Origin: a virus
IMG/VR virus record: IMGVR_UViG_3300008459_000244
Coordinates: 1 to 30,410 of that record
Direction: 5' to 3' (one strand)
Length of the DNA stretch: 30,410 nt
Positions 1 to 6,325 of the stretch are shown here, in pieces. Every line of letters starts with the position of its first letter. Position 1 is the first letter of the stretch. Under the pieces are notes generated by a model. The model saw only the letters and a program-made list of their open reading frames with translations. It was not told the DNA's origin and ran no database searches. The position numbers and the translations under genes were made by a program.

Positions 1-60
1 GGCGTCGAAGCCGCGCTCCTCCATGCGCTGACGATGAGCCGACTCAAGGTAGGTCTTCAT
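1..60 (-). CDS. Hypothetical protein, N-terminal fragment cut by window edge
   Basis: Only the first 20 codons are in the window; they start at ATG (58-60) and read MKTYLESAHRQRMEERGFDA with no stop before the edge. The start overlaps the stop of the next upstream gene by four bases (ATGA), the same coupling seen in the long minus operon, which is the main reason to believe it. No function can be given. Confidence 0.6.
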   Translation of the reverse strand, partial: MKTYLESAHRQRMEERGFDA

Positions 61-221
61 GCGGGTTCGACCTCCATGTTGGCGATTGAAGGGAACCGTT
101 CAAATAGGGTGCGGAGACCCGTCACCAGATTCGTGATCCCGGTTTGCGTCTTTCGGAATGCGGTCAGTCTGTTTTCCGCGAAGTAGAAGACGGTTCCGTT
201 TGGGATATGCTTGAGCTTCAT
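57..221 (-). CDS. Small hypothetical phage protein (54 aa)
   Basis: A 54-residue ORF beginning MKLKHIPNGTVFYF and ending NMEVEPA. The first half has the alternating hydrophobic pattern of a beta hairpin (GTVFYFAEN), followed by a basic, partly helical stretch. It is translationally coupled (ATGA) to the gene running off the left edge. It is not recognised as a named family; it resembles the short single-domain proteins common in phage early operons. Confidence 0.65.
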   Translation of the reverse strand: MKLKHIPNGTVFYFAENRLTAFRKTQTGITNLVTGLRTLFERFPSIANMEVEPA

Positions 222-253
222 TTTGTGTTTCGGTTGGAGTTGCCGGGAAAGTG

Positions 254-418
254 TTATGGAATTTTGATTCCTTTGTTGTACTCGGCGACGTAAGCTTCTG
301 CTTCTTTGCCCGTCTTGAAAGTCTTGTGAGGGGTCGTGGAGTAAAGCCCGATCACCACTTCCCAGTTTTTTCCACGCTTGGAATAACAGGCGATTTTGTT
401 TTTGAGTTCTGTGTTCAT
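254..418 (-). CDS. Small hypothetical phage protein (54 aa)
   Basis: A 54-residue basic protein starting MNTELKNKIACYSKRGKN and ending NKGIKIP. The order beta strand (NWEVVIGLYS), basic linker, then helix (GKEAEAYVAEYNKG) is typical of small phage proteins with a strand-strand-helix fold. It lies 32 bases upstream of the 57-221 gene and is probably cotranscribed. The upstream sequence is A- and C-rich with no ribosome binding site. Function unknown. Confidence 0.65.
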   Translation of the reverse strand: MNTELKNKIACYSKRGKNWEVVIGLYSTTPHKTFKTGKEAEAYVAEYNKGIKIP

Positions 419-441
419 GTGAAAACGAGATTGAGTTGGGA

Positions 442-723
442 TTACAGCCAGCGACCCTTATTCATTACATCCTCGCCATTGATGAGGAGGGTGGCAGTGT
501 CGCAGAATTCGTCGTCGTCGCGCAGGTTCAGAATGTCGATGGCTCGCCAAGCCTCAGATTCACCGTCAAACGAGATATCAATCAGTCCGTGCTTGTCGTT
601 GGAGTTGACGGTGGACTGGCGGTCGATGGTGATACAGAACTCTGCATCCCTGACTTCAGAGAAGTGAATGGTGGCATGGGCAATGCCTGCGGCGTCGAGC
701 TGGGAGGAATAGTCTGGTTTCAT
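442..723 (-). CDS. Acidic hypothetical protein (93 aa)
   Basis: An acidic 93-residue protein without membrane segments or a recognisable motif. It has an N-terminal alpha/beta stretch and a D/E-rich second half (DGESEAWRAIDILNLRDDDE). Its start follows an A/C-rich leader (CCACAGAACAC). It sits 23 bases upstream of the next minus-strand gene and downstream of a hairpin at 761-789. Real coding is supported by even amino acid use and clean spacing. Function not known. Confidence 0.75.
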   Translation of the reverse strand: MKPDYSSQLDAAGIAHATIHFSEVRDAEFCITIDRQSTVNSNDKHGLIDISFDGESEAWRAIDILNLRDDDEFCDTATLLINGEDVMNKGRWL

Positions 724-760
724 GTGTTCTGTGGATTGAGATTAAATGGAGCTGAACTCC

Positions 761-789
761 CTGCTGCCCCCGGCGTGAACCGGGAGCAG
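761..789 (-). promoter_or_regulatory. Intergenic hairpin
   Basis: CTGCT (761-765) pairs with AGCAG (785-789) and CCCGG (769-773) with CCGGG (780-784), giving ten pairs with a 3-base bulge and a 6-base loop. There is no following T-run on the minus strand, so it is more likely an attenuator, RNA-processing or stability element between two cotranscribed genes than a full terminator. Confidence 0.35.
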
Positions 790-802
790 ACGGGAATGCA
801 GG

Positions 803-1144
803 TTACCAGACTCCCATCGACTGCAAAGCATGACGGTCATAATCCAGCCAAGCAGGGAAGCGGTATTCGGAGAGCTTCGTCGCGAATTCTTTTGCCGCCG
901 GATCCCTGAGCATCATGACTGCCGAGATGCTTAGCTTGTATGCATTCGGCTGCATCCCCTGCCATGCGGCACACGCCATCTGGTCGTCAAAGGCGGAAGG
1001 GGATTTGGCCTTGAGGTAGCCTTTCTTTTTGCCTTTGGAGGCGATGGCCCGCAGCATGGCTGCTTTTTGGTCCGGGGTGAGCCATTCGATTTTGCTGGCA
1101 AAGAAATTGATGATGTCGGCAGGTTCGGTGTAGGGGCGTGTCAT
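803..1144 (-). CDS. Hypothetical protein, basic mid-region (113 aa)
   Basis: A soluble, mostly helical 113-residue protein. Residues 37-47 form a lysine-rich loop (SKGKKKGYLKA) between helices, suggesting nucleic acid contact, but no named DNA-binding fold is evident. The start is preceded by CCTACTGAATATATG, a 15-base sequence also found at the start of the plus-strand gene at 1932. A TACG-N6-CGTA palindrome lies 64 bases upstream (1208-1221), so this gene probably heads the leftward unit that leaves the window. Confidence 0.8.
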   Translation of the reverse strand: MTRPYTEPADIINFFASKIEWLTPDQKAAMLRAIASKGKKKGYLKAKSPSAFDDQMACAAWQGMQPNAYKLSISAVMMLRDPAAKEFATKLSEYRFPAWLDYDRHALQSMGVW

Positions 1145-1207
1145 ATATTCAGTAGGTTGATGCGGTGATTCTGTTACAGATTGCGATTAGGTCAAAAAGA
1201 ATCTCAA

Positions 1208-1221
1208 TACGCAAAGACGTA
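1208..1221 (-). promoter_or_regulatory. TACG-N6-CGTA palindrome
   Basis: An exact copy of the window-wide palindrome (spacer CAAAGA on the plus strand). In the minus direction it is followed by TTGAG and lies 64 bases before the ATG at 1144. It is read as the promoter or operator of the leftward genes. Confidence 0.55.
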
Positions 1222-1446
1222 TCAATCGGTTGGGAGGTGAGCGTCAGCGTAAACAGTAATCCATTTGGCGTGTTGCTCGCTCCAATATTGGAGGGTATAC
1301 CGGACCAAGGAGTCGGGTTCCTCGTCGAAAAAGCACCGCTCCTCAGCCTGCTCGTCACAGGTTGCCTGACCGCTCCAAGCAGTTTCTCCGTTTTCCAGCA
1401 TGCGGTACGTGCGTGTTTTCGTGCGATGGTAGTCTTCAGGTGTCAT
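1222..1446 (-). CDS. Hypothetical protein (74 aa)
   Basis: The ATG at 1446 begins MTPEDYHRTKTRTYRM; an in-frame GTG at 1464 is a less likely start. The protein is acidic and aromatic-rich, has two cysteines, and ends WITVYADAHLPTD. A similar tail motif, YADAGLPTE, is found inside the unrelated-looking protein at 13164-13535, so this peptide may be a shared structural element. A near copy of the palindrome lies 49 bases upstream. Function unknown. Confidence 0.7.
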   Translation of the reverse strand: MTPEDYHRTKTRTYRMLENGETAWSGQATCDEQAEERCFFDEEPDSLVRYTLQYWSEQHAKWITVYADAHLPTD

Positions 1447-1494
1447 ATATTGCGATTGTGTCACCCGCGATTAGATCGTCCAGAGATTTGTTTA

Positions 1495-1508
1495 TACGCG
1501 ATTGAGTA
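1495..1508 (-). promoter_or_regulatory. Near copy of TACG-N6-CGTA palindrome
   Basis: On the plus strand TACG-CGATTG-AGTA, one mismatch from the palindrome. It lies 49 bases upstream of the ATG at 1446 on the minus strand and next to the 12-bp repeat array. Probable promoter or operator of the 1222-1446 gene. Confidence 0.4.
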
Positions 1509-1520
1509 CGCGAGGGAACG

Positions 1521-1588
1521 CCCCAGCTCCGCCCCAGCTCCGCCCCCAGCTCCGCCCCCAGCTCCGCCCCCAGCTCCGCCCCCAGCTC
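1521..1588. repeat. 12-bp tandem repeat array
   Basis: The unit AGCTCCGCCCCC recurs with its A at 1525, 1536, 1548, 1560, 1572 and 1584, so the first period is 11 and the rest 12. There are about six copies, the last degenerating after AGCTC. The array sits exactly between two outward-facing palindromes (1495-1508 and 1602-1615) in the divergent region 1447-1693. It could be an iteron-like binding array, a regulatory array or a slippage repeat. ORFs through it are low-complexity (proline/alanine or glycine/alanine) and look non-coding. Confidence 0.85.
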
Positions 1589-1601
1589 GTTTTCGCCGCC
1601 T

Positions 1602-1615
1602 TACGTGAATGCGTA
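1602..1615 (+). promoter_or_regulatory. TACG-N6-CGTA palindrome
   Basis: An exact copy (spacer TGAATG), followed by GTAAAATAAT on the plus strand, 79 bases before the ATG at 1694. Likely promoter or operator of the plus-strand unit 1694-3518. Confidence 0.5.
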
Positions 1616-1693
1616 GTAAAATAATCATGCGGAGTGACTGACGGTGGCGTTTAATAGGGTGGGAATTATCCCAACCAACCACATACTGAGTAA

Positions 1694-1906
1694 ATGAACA
1701 CCCTAATCCTCACCACGTATCACGGCCCGACTAATTGCAAGGGCTCGCGCATCAAATGCCAATCATGGAAAGGCGTAACCTGGCATAGTTTCGACTATGG
1801 CGCGAGGTGCCCGCATGAAGCCGCAGCAAAGGAGCATGCGGAAAAACACGGGCTTCCCTCACCCGTCGCAATCGCCGGAATCAACTCCCCCGCGTTCATT
1901 GCTTGA
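1694..1906 (+). CDS. Small phage protein, GPTNxKGSRIK type (70 aa)
   Basis: The protein begins MNTLILTTYHGPTNCKGSRI and carries a helix rich in A, E and H (HEAAAKEHAEKHG). The opening, a tyrosine followed by GPTN and GSRIK, is a pattern met in small accessory proteins of many phages, of unknown role. It leads the plus-strand unit that starts at the palindrome 1602-1615. The start follows ACTGAGTAA, not a ribosome binding site. Confidence 0.7.
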   Translation: MNTLILTTYHGPTNCKGSRIKCQSWKGVTWHSFDYGARCPHEAAAKEHAEKHGLPSPVAIAGINSPAFIA

Positions 1907-1931
1907 ATTGAACCCCTCACCTACTGAATAT

Positions 1932-2639
1932 ATGTCACATCACACGTTTCACTTGTCACTCTCCTCTAATGCGAAAACGGGGAGGATTTATGTTTCCACT
2001 ACATCCGGCGATACCTGCCCCGCAGCATGCCCATTCAGGCATGACAATGCGGGAGGATGCTACGCCGGATCCGGTCCTCTTGCGCTTCACTGGCGTAAGG
2101 TGACGGCAGGGGAGCGGGGAGGGAATCTGGAAAGCTTCACCGCTCAAATCCGCGCAATCCCGGAGGGTTCACTATGGCGACACAATCAAGCGGGGGATTT
2201 ACCAGGGGAGGGAGACGCAATTAATGCGTCAGCACTCGCGGCAATTGTGGAGGCTAATCGCGGGAGGCGCGGTTTTACGTATACCCACAAGCCCGTGCTG
2301 GGGAGCGGTGCGCAAGAGGCGTCGAACCGTGACGCAATCGCGAGCGCAAACGCCAACGGTTTCACCGCGAACCTGTCCGGAAATACTCTCTCCCACGCTG
2401 ATCAGCTCTCGAGCCTAGGGATTGGCCCCGTTTGCGTGGTCCTGCCATCGGATGCGCCCGATACCTCATTCACTCCGGAGGGGAGAAAGGTGATTGTTTG
2501 CCCAGCCCAGCAAAAGGAGGGGATTACTTGCGCAACCTGCCAGCTATGCGCCAGGGGAAGCCGTTCAATAATTATCGGATTTCTGGCGCATGGCACAAGC
2601 CACAAAAAGGTGTCGACGGTAGCGAGGGGGGAAGCATGA
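1932..2639 (+). CDS. Cysteine-motif phage protein, resembles DUF7227-type family (235 aa)
   Basis: The start at 1932 (MSHHTFHLSLSSNAKTG) is chosen because the family resemblance begins there and because it shares the leader CCTACTGAATATATG with the gene at 1144. Motifs in order are SSNAKTG; a cysteine cluster TCPAACPF followed by GGCYAGSGPLALHWRK; LWRHNQAGDLPG; NRGRRGFTYTHKP; NANGFTANLSGN; VVLPSD; TPEGRKVIVCPAQ; and a second cysteine cluster TCATCQLCARG near the C-terminus. This order matches a widespread phage protein often annotated as DUF7227, placed here from memory. The two cysteine clusters suggest a bound metal or iron-sulfur centre (inference); the reaction is unknown. The stop overlaps the next start by four bases. 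Confidence 0.8.
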   Translation: MSHHTFHLSLSSNAKTGRIYVSTTSGDTCPAACPFRHDNAGGCYAGSGPLALHWRKVTAGERGGNLESFTAQIRAIPEGSLWRHNQAGDLPGEGDAINASALAAIVEANRGRRGFTYTHKPVLGSGAQEASNRDAIASANANGFTANLSGNTLSHADQLSSLGIGPVCVVLPSDAPDTSFTPEGRKVIVCPAQQKEGITCATCQLCARGSRSIIIGFLAHGTSHKKVSTVARGEA

Positions 2640-2722
2640 GTGAAGAGCGAATTATGAAAATAACGGCCATAATCGCGCTCATTCTGGCGGTTTTGGGGGC
2701 AATCTTGTTTGCTTCACCGTAA
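2636..2722 (+). CDS. 28-residue single-pass membrane peptide
   Basis: An ATGA overlap with the preceding stop starts a 28-codon ORF, MSEERIMKITAIIALILAVL and onward, consisting of a short charged head and one hydrophobic helix (about residues 8-26). Translational coupling and the clean membrane segment argue that it is real. It could be a small membrane partner of the preceding cysteine protein or a holin-like peptide; neither is proven. Confidence 0.5.
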   Translation: MSEERIMKITAIIALILAVLGAILFASP

Positions 2723-2770
2723 GCGGCAGACAGACAGAAAGCGGGGCCTCACCTTCACGGGTGGGGCCTT

Positions 2771-2784
2771 TCCGCGTATGCGTA
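2771..2784 (+). promoter_or_regulatory. Near copy of TACG-N6-CGTA palindrome
   Basis: TCCG-CGTATG-CGTA, one mismatch, 72 bases before the ATG at 2856. Further downstream a TTGACA-like hexamer occurs in GAGGGTTGACAAG. Either could drive the 2856-3518 genes. Confidence 0.4.
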
Positions 2785-2855
2785 GAAGAAAAAGGGTGGC
2801 GCGAGGGTTGACAAGATTCATATTTGGACCTCAGGCAGCAAACACGAACAAGAAA

Positions 2856-3053
2856 ATGAACACCGAAAAACGTGAAATCAAAAAACTAAAAGCGAACGCA
2901 TTAGCCGATTTTATTGCGGATAACACGGCGGTTTACGTCACCGAAGAGGATGCAGACAACGAGGACCGTCCGTTGGATTGCTCCCATACGCCGCATTCAA
3001 TCCTAATGTCTGATCTTCAGGCACAAGCGAAAGACGGGCATGGTTTTTTCTGA
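2856..3053 (+). CDS. Hypothetical protein (65 aa)
   Basis: The start MNTEKREIKKLKANALADF at 2856 follows an A-rich, ribosome-site-free leader (ACAAGAAA). The protein has a basic N-terminal helix, an acidic centre (TEEDADNEDRP) and a polar C-terminus. It has no membrane segment or known motif. It lies between the small membrane peptide and another membrane protein on the same strand. Confidence 0.65.
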   Translation: MNTEKREIKKLKANALADFIADNTAVYVTEEDADNEDRPLDCSHTPHSILMSDLQAQAKDGHGFF

Positions 3054-3083
3054 ATGATTCCAGAGCAACGCCCCCCCCCAATT

Positions 3084-3290
3084 ATGAACACCCTCGACCT
3101 TCTCCTTCTCTCCCTCGCGTGGGCCGTCGTCTCCTCCTATGGGGCCGCGTATGCATGGACTCACTCCCCCGCAATCATCCGCTCCATCTCCTCCCACCTT
3201 ACAAACGCTGGCGCTCGTAAAGTCGGGGGGATATGGTTCATGAGGGCCGGGAAAATCCGCGTCTCATTCTGCATCTCCTCTAAATCCTAA
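3084..3290 (+). CDS. Small membrane protein (68 aa)
   Basis: ATG at 3084 gives MNTLDLLLLSLAWAVVSSYG, a hydrophobic segment of about 20 residues, then a basic tail (RKVGGIWFMRAGKIR) that would lie in the cytoplasm if the N-terminus is outside. An in-frame ATG at 3054, directly after the previous stop, would add ten residues across a run of nine C. It could be an envelope or lysis-related protein, but no family is recognised. Confidence 0.6.
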   Translation: MNTLDLLLLSLAWAVVSSYGAAYAWTHSPAIIRSISSHLTNAGARKVGGIWFMRAGKIRVSFCISSKS

Positions 3291-3302
3291 TCCCCTCCAC
3301 AA

Positions 3303-3518
3303 ATGAAAATCAAATGGACACAAGCAGACGGCGACCCTGTCGCTGAATTCCCCAACGGCGAAATCCTCCGCTTTTACTCATCAGGCGGCGGGGGAATGCT
3401 GACGCATCCGGCGAGGGGAGATGTTGGCAGCTTCTCGTTCCCTCTCCGGAATGCAGGTGATGCGTTCCACGCCCTACGCTTAGGGAAGCCGCTCCCCGAT
3501 CACTGCAAGGGTTGGTGA
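3303..3518 (+). CDS. Hypothetical protein (71 aa)
   Basis: A soluble beta-rich protein, MKIKWTQADGDPVAEFPNGE, with a glycine-rich turn (SSGGGGM) and a C-terminal helix. It is 12 bases after the preceding gene and is the last gene of this plus-strand unit; a strong terminator follows within 25 bases. No family recognised. Confidence 0.7.
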   Translation: MKIKWTQADGDPVAEFPNGEILRFYSSGGGGMLTHPARGDVGSFSFPLRNAGDAFHALRLGKPLPDHCKGW

Positions 3519-3538
3519 TGCCCCCCCTCCCCACACAA

Positions 3539-3571
3539 GCCCGCTCCTTTTCACTAGGGGGCGGGCTTTTT
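3539..3571 (+). terminator. Intrinsic terminator
   Basis: GCCCGCTCC (3539-3547) pairs with GGGGCGGGC (3558-3566), nine pairs including one G-T wobble, with a 9-base loop and five T directly after. This closes the plus-strand unit that ends at 3518. Confidence 0.85.
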
Positions 3572-4327
3572 CGTGCCCGGATGCTGCAACCCTGAAACGT
3601 GGTCAGCTACAAGGAGAGACTGAACACAGGGGAGGGCAGGGATGAACGCGGGGACGGTGCCGGCACTGAATCCCCACTTGACAAGCACCGCAGCTTGAAT
3701 CGAAAGACGGGGGGGAAGGGGGGCCGATTGAAGAGAGTTCGATGGTTCAAGCGGAACAAGTGAAGGTGAAGGTGAAGGTGAGAGAGTGTGAAGGATGAGG
3801 ATGAGGATGAGAGAAGCGGAGGGGAAGGAGAGAAACGGAACAAAGAAGCGAGGGAGGAAAGGAGCGGATCCGCAACCCGGATCGAATCAGGAGGGGAGAG
3901 ACAAGCGAGGGAACCTGGAACCCCAGGGAAAGGATGAAGCCGGAAAGGGGATGCAGACTGGGGAGTGACTCAGGAAAAAGAGCGCCCTCAGCTACGGGAA
4001 AGAAGGGAGAAAGAAGGGAACGGCTGATTCCCTCCGCCCCCTCGATACCAAACAATCCGCGCCCCCTCGCGCCCCGACGTTTGCCAATATGGGCAAATAT
4101 CCCCCTGATCCAGCCCTTCCATCCCCTCCTTTCCATGAAGAACCGTTCACGTTTTACATTACGGGTATTGTAGGTAGTTATGGAATGCCGGAAATCCCCC
4201 CGGTGGATACCTCGAAGCCGTCCCGGCATGCAGTGACTGTGGTGCGGTGGTGGCGGTGGTGACGGTGACGGTGCGAGCCATGCCGCTCTCTAATGCGTTG
4301 AATGTGAGGGAGTTGCGACACCACCAC

Positions 4328-4348
4328 GGGTAGGGGCGGGGGAGGGGG
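4328..4348 (+). other. G-quadruplex motif
   Basis: Four G-runs of 3, 4, 5 and 5 separated by TA, C and A. This is a very stable canonical quadruplex pattern with short loops, located 15 bases before an AT-rich stretch. It is the most evident structural element of the gene-free region. Confidence 0.75.
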
Positions 4349-4533
4349 CGGCGAGTCCATCTTTTATATATCCCCCCCTCTTCAAAAATTTCCCTTATTT
4401 TCTCCCCCTACTCTTTCTTCATCGTTCCTTCATGTTCTCATTTCGCCCCTCTTCATGCTTGCCCTGGTCCTCCACTTAAATGCCTTCTGTGGAGCCATGG
4501 TTCCTGTTGTCTGGGATCTACCCTTCCTCCAAG

Positions 4534-4549
4534 TGTAGCACATGCTACA
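4534..4549. terminator. Short hairpin, possible weak terminator
   Basis: TGTAGC (4534-4539) and GCTACA (4544-4549) pair around a 4-base loop; on the plus strand TTTTC follows. It lies just past the end of the long minus-strand operon (4589) and could terminate plus-strand readthrough or stabilise the 3' end of the minus transcript. Confidence 0.35.
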
Positions 4550-4588
4550 TTTTCGTCCCTGCGAGGTCCATGGGATTCCCGTCTACCT

Positions 4589-4828
4589 TCATCTATGCAG
4601 CAGCGCCGTCCATTTCCCTTCGCGTTTGTAGATTCCGCATGGCTGGAACTTCAGCAGTCCGGTGTCTCGGCTGATTGTGTACGGCACTCCGGCGAAGAGG
4701 CAGATGGCGCAGGCTTCTTCCTTGGTGAGATCGGAGGCGTACTCTTTGGCTGCGGCGGATCTGGCGGCGTTCTTGAAACGCTTGATGTAGTGGTTGGCTA
4801 TGCCGGGTGTTGTTGTTTCTTCGTTCAT
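4589..4828 (-). CDS. Hypothetical protein, last gene of long minus operon (79 aa)
   Basis: The start MNEETTTPGIANHYIKRFKN at 4828 is preferred over an upstream in-frame ATG that would run through the previous gene. Helical N-terminal half (RSAAAKEYASDLTKEEACAI), then beta-rich C-terminal half with two further cysteines. No family recognised. It is the promoter-distal end of the operon. Confidence 0.7.
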   Translation of the reverse strand: MNEETTTPGIANHYIKRFKNAARSAAAKEYASDLTKEEACAICLFAGVPYTISRDTGLLKFQPCGIYKREGKWTALLHR

Positions 4829-4902
4829 TTTTTGATTATACCCTTTGCTACATTCCGTCCCCGAAGAAACCCCGGAGATTGCTCTGCCGGGGGGGGTGCT
4901 TC

Positions 4903-5106
4903 TTACTCTTCGCCATGGAGCATCCTGCGGAGTTCCCCTTCCATTCGGATTAGTGCATCGGCGCGGCCTTGGTTGTACATGCTCCACTTGCTTTCATCGC
5001 CGTTGTCTTCGTTCCTGTATGCGGACGCTTGTTTCTGGATTTCATCCAGCCACCCGTGTAGAGCCTTGCTGTTTATCTTAGTGTCTTCAATGATGTCTTT
5101 ACTCAT
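4903..5106 (-). CDS. Helical hypothetical protein (67 aa)
   Basis: MSKDIIEDTKINSKALHGWL begins a fully helical, acidic protein with regularly spaced leucines at the C-terminus (ALIRMEGELRRML), possibly a small dimerising protein. The start overlaps the upstream stop by four bases. The 74 bases downstream, before the next gene, hold a C/G-run and no ORF. Confidence 0.7.
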   Translation of the reverse strand: MSKDIIEDTKINSKALHGWLDEIQKQASAYRNEDNGDESKWSMYNQGRADALIRMEGELRRMLHGEE

Positions 5107-5360
5107 GGATTGTTTGATTTGCCTCCCTCCAGCGCCAGAATATGCGCCATAGCCTCCTTCTTGGCGGTCTCAAGATCGGTTGGGGTTGAGTAGGTGTTCT
5201 GTCCGCCACCATGCCAGAACCATGATCCGTCCTTGTTTTTCTGAACGATTGCGAGCCAGTCCTCTCCTCCTCTGCTTAGGCGGCGGGTCTCTGGGCCGTA
5301 CCTTTGCTTCTCCTTTCGCCAAGAGAGGCGAGGTTTCGTGGATTTGGGTTCGTTGTTCAT
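5103..5360 (-). CDS. Hypothetical protein with W-rich beta hairpin (85 aa)
   Basis: A basic, disordered N-terminus (about residues 1-28) precedes a compact domain of two strands (DWLAIVQKNKDGSWFWHGG) and a helix (ETAKKEAMAHI). This strand-strand-helix unit with the pattern aromatic-x-dGSW-aromatic is frequent in small phage proteins of unknown role. Four-base overlaps on both sides indicate coupled translation. Confidence 0.72.
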   Translation of the reverse strand: MNNEPKSTKPRLSWRKEKQRYGPETRRLSRGGEDWLAIVQKNKDGSWFWHGGGQNTYSTPTDLETAKKEAMAHILALEGGKSNNP

Positions 5361-5560
5361 GCTTCCTCCTTCCTCTTCGCCTCTTCCAGCAACCTCTCCA
5401 GCTTGAACTTCACGGAGAAGAACCCATCTTCCGGGAGCCTTGCGGTGAAGAAGGACATGCCCATGCAGGAGTCTTCGTCGGCCTCGTAGGCAAACTGGTC
5501 GAGAAGGTAAATAAGCTCATCCAGGTCTTCCACTGAGATATTGATCGTTGGCTTGTTCAT
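5357..5560 (-). CDS. Acidic helical protein (67 aa)
   Basis: Starts MNKPTINISVEDLDELIYLL at 5560. Strongly acidic, with a first helix rich in leucine, a turn with C-M-G-M, and a C-terminal charged helix (KLERLLEEAKRKEEA). No named motif. Coupled by ATGA to both neighbours. Confidence 0.72.
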   Translation of the reverse strand: MNKPTINISVEDLDELIYLLDQFAYEADEDSCMGMSFFTARLPEDGFFSVKFKLERLLEEAKRKEEA

Positions 5561-5763
5561 ATCCCCACCTCCGTCCAACGTACAATCTCCCCATCTGGCG
5601 CTACCCACCAGTCCGTCTGTGTTTCGTAGTAGGCGTTGAGTTCCGTAATCTTTTCTGGAGTAAACGCACGCCAGTAGCCCTTCGGATCAAATTTGTGCCT
5701 ATGCGGTCTGTACCCTCTTTCGATCAGGGCGGCTTTGGTTTCTTCGGGGATGCCTTCGTTCAT
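5557..5763 (-). CDS. Hypothetical protein (68 aa)
   Basis: The start at 5763 gives MNEGIPEETKAALIERGYRP; the in-frame upstream extension runs inside the preceding gene. Aromatic-rich second half with FDPKGYWRAFTPEKI and TDWWVAPDGEIVRW, suggesting a small alpha/beta domain. Function unknown. Confidence 0.72.
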   Translation of the reverse strand: MNEGIPEETKAALIERGYRPHRHKFDPKGYWRAFTPEKITELNAYYETQTDWWVAPDGEIVRWTEVGI

Positions 5764-5969
5764 GGATTTTGCGTAAGGATTGCTGATAAGCGGCGCGTCC
5801 TGTGTCCCCAGCACCAGCGGCAGAGATGGATTTCGCAGTCTTTCCCTTCGTAGAAGATGCCTGATTTTCGTGTGCGGCATGATCTTCGGTTGAGGCACCC
5901 GTCACACCAAGTCAGCAAGCGATCCGCTGGTTTTGGAGCGGCACAGGTTTTCGGGGCTTCTTCGTTCAT
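5760..5969 (-). CDS. Zinc-knuckle protein (69 aa)
   Basis: Cysteines at 22, 25, 31, 45, 50 and 53 form CxxC pairs (WCDGC and CRWCW), the layout of a small zinc ribbon. The remainder is basic (RRSCRTRKSG), so nucleic acid or protein binding is plausible. One of several cysteine-pair proteins in this operon. The target is unknown. Confidence 0.75.
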   Translation of the reverse strand: MNEEAPKTCAAPKPADRLLTWCDGCLNRRSCRTRKSGIFYEGKDCEIHLCRWCWGHRTRRLSAILTQNP

Positions 5970-5982
5970 GCCTTCAGTCCCT

Positions 5983-6321
5983 TCACGACTTCCGTGGTGT
6001 CTTCATTCCAATCGCTATGGTCGCAGCCATTGGACATACGGCAAAGTGCCATACGGAGCAGTCTGTCATTTCGATGAGCTTTGCCCGTCCCAGCATCCAT
6101 GCCCCGCGTTCGGGTGTGATCTTCTTAATCCTGCGGAATCCGTTTCCCCGGAAGCTCCGACCTTCACCGTCCACCACGTCATGCCTTGGCGGGTTGTGGC
6201 TTGTTGGTCCTGCGTAGAATCCGATGCACCAGTGATCTCCGGGGTCTCCGTCACTGTACTTGGTGGCGAGGACGTAGTCTCCGATGGTCGGGAGCGGGCG
6301 TTTGGTTTCGCGTGTATTCAT
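5983..6321 (-). CDS. Phage hypothetical protein, GDHWCIGF type (112 aa)
   Basis: Residues 11-40 form a beta barrel-like opening (TIGDYVLATKYSDGDPGDHW), followed by GFYAG, then RSFRGNGFRRIKKITPERG and WML. The combination DGDPGDHWCxGF with a later G-F-R-R-I-x-x-I is found in uncharacterised phage proteins and looks SH3-like; the role is unknown. It lies 13 bases upstream of the zinc-knuckle gene. Confidence 0.75.
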   Translation of the reverse strand: MNTRETKRPLPTIGDYVLATKYSDGDPGDHWCIGFYAGPTSHNPPRHDVVDGEGRSFRGNGFRRIKKITPERGAWMLGRAKLIEMTDCSVWHFAVCPMAATIAIGMKTPRKS

Positions 6322-6325
6322 AATT

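Larger units (their letters stand above)
3572..4588. other. Gene-free convergent region, purine-rich then pyrimidine-rich
   Basis: About 1 kb between converging transcription units. On the plus strand 3600-4020 is strongly purine-rich (53 of 60 bases at 3781-3840), with short repeats (GAAGGT three times near 3764, GGATGA three times near 3793). The segment 4030-4230 is mixed and has an inverted repeat, ATGCCGG (4185-4191) with CCGGCAT (4223-4229). Next come GGT-type repeats (4238-4275), a G-quadruplex motif (4328-4348), an AT-rich patch (TTTTATATAT) and a pyrimidine-rich end (48 of 60 at 4381-4440). ORFs here are low-complexity with AGA/AGG codons unlike the neighbours. A replication origin, R-loop site or noncoding transcript is possible; none is shown. 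Confidence 0.6.

Noticed and set aside
1521-1588. Repeat array as a CRISPR array
   Set aside because: Units are contiguous 12-mers with no spacers and no cas genes; it is a tandem repeat.
3795-3968. 57-codon plus-strand ORF (starts MRMRMREAEGKER) and a 54-codon GTG ORF at 3599-3763
   Set aside because: Both are basic and open only because the strand lacks pyrimidines; they use AGA/AGG codons unlike the neighbours and lie after a terminator with no palindrome upstream. Worth a look if the region proves transcribed.
3747-4229. 160-codon minus-strand ORF in the gene-free region
   Set aside because: Serine/leucine/histidine low-complexity translation of the purine-rich strand, no leader or coupling to neighbours.
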